Positions 58,888 through 64,000 of a stretch of DNA of 64,000 bases are shown piece by piece. Position 1 is the first letter of the stretch. Every line of letters begins with the position of its first letter. The notes beneath the pieces are model-generated. The model saw nothing but the letters and a program-made list of their open reading frames with translations, did no database searches and was not told the origin of the DNA. The stretch lies in the NCBI GenBank assembly GCA_949425635.1, contig CASPWD010000004.1:62001-126000 (forward strand), given 5' to 3'. The position numbers were made by a program, and so were the translations under genes. This DNA comes from an uncultured Bacilli bacterium (lineage in GTDB: Bacteria > Bacillota_I > Bacilli_A > RF39 > UBA660).

Positions 58888-60177
58888 ATGAAAAAGGAAT
58901 ATTTAGTAGTTGCTGTAATACTAATGATTCTTGGGATAAATTGTCCTAAGGCATTAACAGTAGGTGACTGCAAAGTATTAGCTTCATTTAAATTAAGCTC
59001 AAGTTTAGATGAGGAAAAATATATTTGTAAAGGTAACAAATATGGTGAAGTTACTGATGACATTTACTATTCAGGTAGTGGGAACACTATTGTTATGAAT
59101 AATTTAAATGCTTATTACTTTACCAACTGGGATGAATATGATGTAACAATAGACTTACATGGTAAGAATAATGTTTCAATGTTACATATAAGTGATTCTA
59201 AATTTAAAGTAAGTGGTAGTGGGTCTTTAAAATTTAAACAAAATTCTTTTGTAAAAAAAGTTATAAATGGGGAATCTGTTTATCAATATGTTTATAAAGA
59301 TAAAGCAGTATTAAACGAAGATAAAAAAATATATGAGGGAACGACATTAGAATTTGAAGAAAACTATGAATTGCTAAGAGAAATAAATAAGTTACCAGAA
59401 GAATATAATTTAGAAGATTATGTTAAGATAAGTGCGACTGATTATACAAAGATGACTAGTGTAGTAGTTACGGAGTCGTGGATTAGTCAACATATTGAGA
59501 CAGAACTTAATACTTCTTTGATAGATGGTTTTGGATATATTGAGTATATAGAACCTAAAGAAGATGAATCGAAAGAGAATAAAAAAGAAGAAACTAAAAT
59601 AGTAAATAAAAATAGTACACAACTAGAAACAGATAATGTAATTTTAATTTCAAATAAAAAATTAAAGAAACAATATAAATTAAAAGAAGAAAATCTTAAA
59701 GAAAAAGAAGTAGCAACTAAGGTTACTCAATCAATTGAGGATAAAGACTTAGTTAGTTTCTATGATGTAAGTGTCTATAATGGTAAAAAAGAAGTTTCTA
59801 TGAAAAATGGAAAATATACAATTAAAATTAAATTAGATAGTGACATAGATAGTTATGAAAACTACCAAATAATCTATGTTAATGATGATGGAGAAATTAA
59901 AGAATATATTGATGGTGTAATCGAAGATGGTTATATTGTTTTTGAGACAACTCACTTGAGTCAATATGGTGTTATTGCTAAACCAGTAGAAGCCGATATT
60001 GAGTTGGATGTTGATATAATTAACCCAGTTAAAAAAAATAATATCAACTATGGAAATATATTTAAAATATCTATATTGTTGTTCATTGTTATTACAACTA
60101 TTTGTTTAATTACTTTTATACTATTAAAGAGTGACTTATTAAGTAAGAAAAAGAAACGTAAAAGAAAGAGAGCTTGA
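58888..60177 (+). CDS. Exported protein with C-terminal membrane anchor
   Basis: This 429-aa protein has a signal peptide (to about residue 22), a beta-rich domain (about 25-130) with NTIVMNNLNAYYF and VTIDLHGKNNVSMLHI, and a charged linker near 225-245. A second domain near 265-365 resembles surface stalk modules (YDVSVYNGKKEVSMKNGKYTIKIKL and FETTHLSQYGVIA). A final span and a strongly basic tail (KKKKRKRKRA) complete it. The outside part faces away from the cell. The role is unknown. Confidence 0.65.
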   Translation: MKKEYLVVAVILMILGINCPKALTVGDCKVLASFKLSSSLDEEKYICKGNKYGEVTDDIYYSGSGNTIVMNNLNAYYFTNWDEYDVTIDLHGKNNVSMLHISDSKFKVSGSGSLKFKQNSFVKKVINGESVYQYVYKDKAVLNEDKKIYEGTTLEFEENYELLREINKLPEEYNLEDYVKISATDYTKMTSVVVTESWISQHIETELNTSLIDGFGYIEYIEPKEDESKENKKEETKIVNKNSTQLETDNVILISNKKLKKQYKLKEENLKEKEVATKVTQSIEDKDLVSFYDVSVYNGKKEVSMKNGKYTIKIKLDSDIDSYENYQIIYVNDDGEIKEYIDGVIEDGYIVFETTHLSQYGVIAKPVEADIELDVDIINPVKKNNINYGNIFKISILLFIVITTICLITFILLKSDLLSKKKKRKRKRA

Positions 60178-60202
60178 GTTATTAAAGCTCTTTTTCTTTT
60201 GT
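60167..60202 (+). terminator. Intrinsic terminator
   Basis: AGAGCTT and AAGCTCT pair around a 9-nt loop, then TTTTCTTTT. Confidence 0.75.
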
Positions 60203-60229
60203 AATTATTTTTGTTAGATAGCGAGATGT

Positions 60230-60237
60230 GATATAAT
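60230..60237 (+). promoter_or_regulatory. Extended -10 promoter of the DUF1294 gene
   Basis: GTGATATAAT lies 15 bp before the ATG at 60253; the message would begin almost at the GGTG site. Confidence 0.5.
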
Positions 60238-60252
60238 AATTTTGGTGTTAAT

Positions 60253-60522
60253 ATGAAATATTATTTATATTATTTAGGAATAATCAATTTAGCTGGTTTT
60301 ATTTATTATGGAATAGATAAAATGTTAGCTAAAGGAAAGAGTAAGAATAGAATAAGTGAAGCTTGGTTATTGTTACTTGGTCTTGTTGGAGGTTCACTAG
60401 GTAATATATTAGGTATGCATATGTTTAGACATAAGACTAAGAAAATAAGATTTTATTTGGTAAATTTTTTATCTTTAGTTATTTGGACTTTTTTTAGTAT
60501 TATGTGTTTTATAAATAGGTAG
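60253..60522 (+). CDS. DUF1294 membrane protein
   Basis: This 89-aa protein matches DUF1294: NLAGFIYYGIDKMLAKGKSKNRISEAWLLLLGLVGGSLGNILGMHMFRHKTKKIRF, with two or three spans. In other proteins this domain is sometimes fused to cold-shock domains. Function unknown. Confidence 0.85.
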   Translation: MKYYLYYLGIINLAGFIYYGIDKMLAKGKSKNRISEAWLLLLGLVGGSLGNILGMHMFRHKTKKIRFYLVNFLSLVIWTFFSIMCFINR

Positions 60523-60533
60523 GAGAAATAATT

Positions 60534-60875
60534 ATGGAGATGAAAGTACATTTACACTCTGACGTTTTTGAGATAGTTAAGAGTGGGGTTAAAGATATAG
60601 AAGTTAGAGTAAATGATGAAAAAAGGAGAAAACTTAGAGTTGGAGATACATTAGTATTTTTGAAAAGGCCTTTAGAAGATGAAGAGATACGTGCTAAAGT
60701 AGTTGGTTTAGAATATTATGATTATTTTGAAAATTTAGTAGATAATTATGATATGAAAAGAATATATTTGGAAGATTATACTAAAGAAATGTATCTAGAG
60801 GAAATGGCAAGATTTTATACTTTAGAAGAGCAGGAAAAAGATGGTGTAGTTGCCATTCTATTTGAGAAGGAGTAA
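60534..60875 (+). CDS. ASCH-domain protein
   Basis: This 113-aa protein has the ASCH pattern: VHLHSDVFEIVKSGVKDIEVRVNDEKRRKLRVGDTLVF and then a beta barrel. ASCH (PUA-like) domains bind RNA or act on modified nucleosides such as acetylcytidine. The start follows AGGAGAAA. The Nudix gene follows by 2 bp. Confidence 0.85.
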   Translation: MEMKVHLHSDVFEIVKSGVKDIEVRVNDEKRRKLRVGDTLVFLKRPLEDEEIRAKVVGLEYYDYFENLVDNYDMKRIYLEDYTKEMYLEEMARFYTLEEQEKDGVVAILFEKE

Positions 60876-60877
60876 TC

Positions 60878-61342
60878 ATGAAAAGAAGTGCAGGTATTTT
60901 ACCTTATCGATTAAAAGATGGAATTATAGAAGTTTATTTGGAGCATCCTGGGGGACCTTATTGGGAAGGAAAAGACTTGTGGAGTATTTGCAAGGGTGAA
61001 TACAAAGAGGAAAAAGCGATAGATGCAGCGATAAGGGAATTTAATGAAGAAACGAGTTTTACAATAGATAAAGATGAATTATTTTTTATTGGCTCTATAA
61101 AGTTAGATTCAACTAATAAATTAGTTACTGTATTTGGGACTAACAAGAATTTTGATGCGAGCAAAATGAAATCTAATACTTTTATGTTAGAATGGCCTAA
61201 AGGTAGTGGAACATTTCATGAATTCCCGGAAATGGATGAGGGGAAATGGTTTAAAGTTGATGATGCTTATAAAGTAATTTTTAAGGGTCAAGAAAAGATT
61301 TTAGATAAATTAGTAGATATAATTAGTGATACTTTAAAATAA
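60878..61342 (+). CDS. Nudix hydrolase
   Basis: This 154-aa protein has the Nudix box, running from GEYKEE through AAIREFNEETSF. The REFNEE core is intact, but the first part is one residue short of the consensus and the usual Gly is Ser. The start KRSAGILPYRLKDGIIEVYLEHPGGP resembles proteins acting on nucleotides or diadenosine polyphosphates. Its pairing with an ASCH gene suggests nucleotide cleanup. Confidence 0.85.
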   Translation: MKRSAGILPYRLKDGIIEVYLEHPGGPYWEGKDLWSICKGEYKEEKAIDAAIREFNEETSFTIDKDELFFIGSIKLDSTNKLVTVFGTNKNFDASKMKSNTFMLEWPKGSGTFHEFPEMDEGKWFKVDDAYKVIFKGQEKILDKLVDIISDTLK

Positions 61343-61380
61343 AATATTATGGTAAACTAATGTTTAGGTAGGGTGATGTT

Positions 61381-62271
61381 ATGATACCATTAAGTATGGT
61401 TTTCTTGCTTTTTTTAATATATGCTTTCTTAGGTTGGTGTATGGAAGTTTGTGTAGCTTTACATGATGAAAAGAAATTAATAAATAGAGGTTTTTTAATA
61501 GGACCAATATGTCCAATTTATGGAGTTGGAGTAGTTTTAATGCAGATTTTACTTTATAGATATATGGATGATCCAGTAGTGCTATTTGTAATGGCTGTGT
61601 TAGTTTGTTCATTTTTGGAATACTTTACAGGATATATAATGGAGAAATTATTTAAAGCAAGATGGTGGGATTATTCTCATAAGAAATTTAATATTAATGG
61701 AAGAATATGCTTAGATAATTTAGTAGCTTTTGGAGTACTTGCGTTGTTTGTTATGTATTTAGGGAATCCTTTCTTTTTAAATGTTTTTAGTAAAATTAAT
61801 ATTGTTTTATTAAATGTAGTCGCTGTAATACTTTGTATTTTATTAATTATAGATGTTTGTATTTCTTTTAAAATTATTAACGGATTTAAACATGTAACTA
61901 ATTCAGTCAAAAAGGATAATACTGAAGAGATTACTAAGAGAGTTAGAGAGATGCTTATTAATCGAGGTGGATTGTATAAAAGACTTGTTTCAGCATTTAA
62001 CTTTGAAACAAGTGAAATGTATTTAAAAGAATTGACAGCTAAAGTAAAGACTAATATAAATAAAGCAGTTCTTTCTTTAGAAGAGGAAAAGAATAAAAAA
62101 ATAAAAGAAATTACTAAAGAATATAATAGTAGGATAGATGATATAAAAAGAAAATTTGATGGTCAAAAAAATAATAGTAGTAAAAGAAAACAAAAAACAA
62201 AAGAAAAAGACGAAGTAAAAGAGAATAAAGTAAAAAAGACAGATAATAATAAAAATAAAGAAATTAAATAA
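61381..62271 (+). CDS. CmpB-type putative ABC permease with coiled tail
   Basis: This 296-aa protein has four or five spans in 1-165 with the family motif FLGWCMEVCV, then NRGFLIGPICPIYGVGV, then GYIMEKLFKARWWDYS. It is annotated elsewhere as a putative ABC transporter permease without a known substrate. Residues 215-296 form a very basic Lys-rich coil (KRKQKTKEKDEVK) that is not part of the family. The start follows AGGGTGATG. Confidence 0.75.
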   Translation: MIPLSMVFLLFLIYAFLGWCMEVCVALHDEKKLINRGFLIGPICPIYGVGVVLMQILLYRYMDDPVVLFVMAVLVCSFLEYFTGYIMEKLFKARWWDYSHKKFNINGRICLDNLVAFGVLALFVMYLGNPFFLNVFSKINIVLLNVVAVILCILLIIDVCISFKIINGFKHVTNSVKKDNTEEITKRVREMLINRGGLYKRLVSAFNFETSEMYLKELTAKVKTNINKAVLSLEEEKNKKIKEITKEYNSRIDDIKRKFDGQKNNSSKRKQKTKEKDEVKENKVKKTDNNKNKEIK

Positions 62272-62278
62272 AAAGTAG

Positions 62279-63313
62279 ATGATAGAAATGTTGTTTAAAG
62301 GTGGAAATAATAAAAGTGTATTTGATAAAATTGATGATTACTTGGTAAAGCGTGGACATGAACTTGTAATGTCAATTTACTTATCTAATTATAATGGTAA
62401 TAATATTTATGTAAGATTTGATTATATAAGAAAGTTAGCTGTTTATAAGATTGTTTGGGTTGATTTAAATTTCTTTGATGAAAAACATATTGAGGATTTT
62501 ATTAGTATTCAAATGGTTACTAAATATTTATCGTTGAAAATTGTGGAAGTAATGAATAAGATTGAATATGATAATAGTTATAGTTTAGATGACGATATAA
62601 TGGGAGATAGAGTTGAAATACTTAGCTATTTTAAAGAAGAACCTAGAGAATTTATTTTTGATAGATTTTTACCATTAGAGTGGGAACAATTAATTGATCC
62701 GTTAGCTTTAATATTTTCATATTTGCCTAGAAGTATGGAAGTTTTCTTACAAGAAATATTTGCTAAATTTGATGGAACAGAAGAAAAATTCAATTATACA
62801 AAACCGATTAAGTTTGATTTGTTGAATGGAGATTCCTTAAAAATGTTTAGAGCAGTTAGTATAGAGGCTGGGACAAGACTTTATGATAGTGGGAAGGTTA
62901 CTTTTTTAGAGAAGGTTGATAATAAGTATCTGGCAATTGTGGAAGATAATGGACCACATTTAATATTGTTACAAAGTATTGATAATGAATATGTCTTGAT
63001 GTGGTGTGATTGTAAAGCCAGCTATTATTGTAAACATATATATGCTGCTTTATTAGCTTTAAGAAACAAGAAATTTAATAGTTTCTACAAAGTTAAATAT
63101 GTTGGCAAAGAGGAAACTTTGTTAGAAAAAGTTACTTTAGGGACATTTTATTATGCATTTGGAATAGTAGATGATAAAATCTTGTTGGTTACTAGCGATG
63201 GTAAGTGGTTTCCGACTCAAATTATTCAGAATGGTAAATGCGTTTTTGAAGTTATTGAAGATGATGATGAATGTACTTTATCTAAGGAGTTAGAGAAGTA
63301 TAAAATTAAGTAA
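62279..63313 (+). CDS. SWIM zinc-finger protein
   Basis: This 344-aa protein has the SWIM motif CxC-x5-CxH at Cys243, Cys245, Cys251 and His253 (WCDCKASYYCKHIY). SWIM fingers bind DNA or protein partners. The rest is not recognised. The start is ATG 62279 or 62288; neither has a good ribosome site, but it follows the permease gene by 7 bp and may be coupled. Confidence 0.75.
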   Translation: MIEMLFKGGNNKSVFDKIDDYLVKRGHELVMSIYLSNYNGNNIYVRFDYIRKLAVYKIVWVDLNFFDEKHIEDFISIQMVTKYLSLKIVEVMNKIEYDNSYSLDDDIMGDRVEILSYFKEEPREFIFDRFLPLEWEQLIDPLALIFSYLPRSMEVFLQEIFAKFDGTEEKFNYTKPIKFDLLNGDSLKMFRAVSIEAGTRLYDSGKVTFLEKVDNKYLAIVEDNGPHLILLQSIDNEYVLMWCDCKASYYCKHIYAALLALRNKKFNSFYKVKYVGKEETLLEKVTLGTFYYAFGIVDDKILLVTSDGKWFPTQIIQNGKCVFEVIEDDDECTLSKELEKYKIK

Positions 63314-63338
63314 GGCACTTTTAAGGTGTCTTTTTTTT
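63312..63338 (+). terminator. Intrinsic terminator
   Basis: AAGGCACTT and AGGTGTCTT form a 9-bp stem with G-U pairs and a short loop, then seven T. Confidence 0.75.
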
Positions 63339-63341
63339 CGT

Positions 63342-63366
63342 GATATAATCTTGTGTATGATATAAT
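63342..63366 (+). promoter_or_regulatory. Two tandem extended -10 elements
   Basis: TGATATAAT occurs at 63341-63349 and again at 63358-63366, 17 bp apart, before the ATG at 63386. Confidence 0.5.
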
Positions 63367-63385
63367 AAGATAAGTAGGTGGTACA

Positions 63386-63922
63386 ATGTTCGGTTATGAA
63401 AATTTTAAAGCTAAGATGCAAAGAAATAGCGAAGAGAAGGTACAAAATGTTCTTTATGCTTCTTGGTATGGTAATACAATTTATGTTTTTTTAATAATGG
63501 TAATATTTATTAATTTTATTGGAATTTTAATGGGACGTATGGGTGTTGATAGAGTTTTATTTGTATGTGTTTATTTTTTTATAGTGTTTGCAGCAGGAGT
63601 ATATGTAGGAACAAGGAAAGCAGGATTAGCATTAAGTGAGTCAAGAGTGACTTATGTTCGATTTAGACATTTTGGATTTAGAGAAAAAGAAGTATTTGAG
63701 ATTCCTTATGAAAAGATTAAATCTTTAACTGTAGTTAAGTTTTTAAATGTAAGATTGGTTAAGATGTCTTTTATATCGAATACTGGTAGATTTGAAAGAG
63801 TTAAGTTTTTATTTAGTTCTTTTCTTGTTGGACCTGGTAGTGGTGATTTTAAACGCGATGGCGAAAAAATATATAATAGGTTAAGAGAGTTACAAAAAGT
63901 TATTGATAGAGGTGATTTTTAA
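63386..63922 (+). CDS. Membrane protein with PH-like domain
   Basis: This 178-aa protein has two spans (about 30-52 and 60-78) and a soluble beta domain (GLALSESRVTYVRFRHF, then EIPYEKIKSLTVVKF). That fits the bacterial PH-like (YdbS/YcxB) type. It precedes an ABC ATPase gene that overlaps its stop by one base, suggesting a joint transporter role. Confidence 0.6.
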   Translation: MFGYENFKAKMQRNSEEKVQNVLYASWYGNTIYVFLIMVIFINFIGILMGRMGVDRVLFVCVYFFIVFAAGVYVGTRKAGLALSESRVTYVRFRHFGFREKEVFEIPYEKIKSLTVVKFLNVRLVKMSFISNTGRFERVKFLFSSFLVGPGSGDFKRDGEKIYNRLRELQKVIDRGDF

Positions 63923-64000
63923 TGTTACAAATAAAAAATTATAGTTTAGAGTATGTAGAAGGTAAAAGAGTAATAAATAATCTTAATTTGTCTGTTAGAG
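63922..64000 (+). CDS. Start of an ABC transporter ATPase (truncated by window end)
   Basis: The first 26 residues (LQIKNYSLEYVEGKRVINNLNL) match the A-strand region of ABC ATPases. Walker A would lie just beyond the window. It starts on the last base of the preceding stop after AGGTGAT. Confidence 0.7.
   Translation, partial: MLQIKNYSLEYVEGKRVINNLNLSVR

Overview
The window is AT-rich, densely packed bacterial DNA. It uses Shine-Dalgarno starts (AGGAGG, GGTGA) and sigma-A-type promoters, and many genes end in intrinsic terminators. The gene content points to a low-GC Firmicute of the Bacilli side, such as a gut Erysipelotrichia/RF39-like lineage. That evidence includes a SufC-SufBD-SufS-SufU cluster, a dacB-spmA-spmB operon, a yunB-yutD-yutH-yutI block that recalls Bacillus subtilis gene order, a CotF-like protein, BsaA-type matrix proteins and a Gram-positive PrgI/VirB4/VirD4 secretion apparatus. 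The exact taxon cannot be fixed from the sequence alone. Several genes are sporulation-associated in Bacillus, so the organism either sporulates or descends from sporulators.

Layout. 0-3.2 kb: cell-envelope and secreted proteins (a zincin fragment, an inactive trypsin-like protein, an FctA-like surface protein). 3.3-6.4 kb: iron-sulfur assembly, with one unusually short SufB/SufD-type scaffold. 6.5-7.0 kb: small CotF-like proteins. 7.2-20.2 kb: a type IV secretion locus. It holds two small pilin-like proteins, a VirB6-like polytopic protein with a huge Ala-rich tail, PrgI, a VirB4 split in two, a membrane-anchored SpoIID plus NlpC/P60 wall hydrolase, a lipoprotein and a VirD4 coupling protein with an NPFG-rich tail. 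No relaxase, integrase or replication gene is visible near it. 20.2-25.7 kb: rhodanese, DedA/VTT protein, RmuC, C39-like peptidase, a degenerate UppP-like protein and TrpS. 25.8-33.6 kb: a surface and biofilm-matrix locus. 33.8-39.0 kb: GH25 lysozyme and an unexplained two-gene unit (1181 + 246 aa). 39.1-48.7 kb: mainly conserved core and sporulation-linked genes.

48.9-56.5 kb holds twelve tRNA genes in one minus-strand singleton and three plus-strand clusters. Between tRNA-Asp and tRNA-Val sits a toxin island. Its 1303-aa protein has a complete R / S-T-S / E-x-E ADP-ribosyltransferase domain. It also has a C-terminal region that I align with the CD38/ADP-ribosyl-cyclase family, with all the main active-site residues kept (W, E, W, S, E). 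A translationally coupled 231-aa gene follows and is an immunity or chaperone candidate. 56.5-64.0 kb holds ordinary small genes (YidD, DUF3592-like, DUF1294, ASCH, Nudix, CmpB-like permease, SWIM protein) and the start of an ABC ATPase.

How the parts may work together (inference): the relaxase-free type IV apparatus lies within core genes and could be a protein-export machine. The NAD-consuming toxin, which has no signal peptide, is a natural candidate cargo. No sequence evidence here proves that link.
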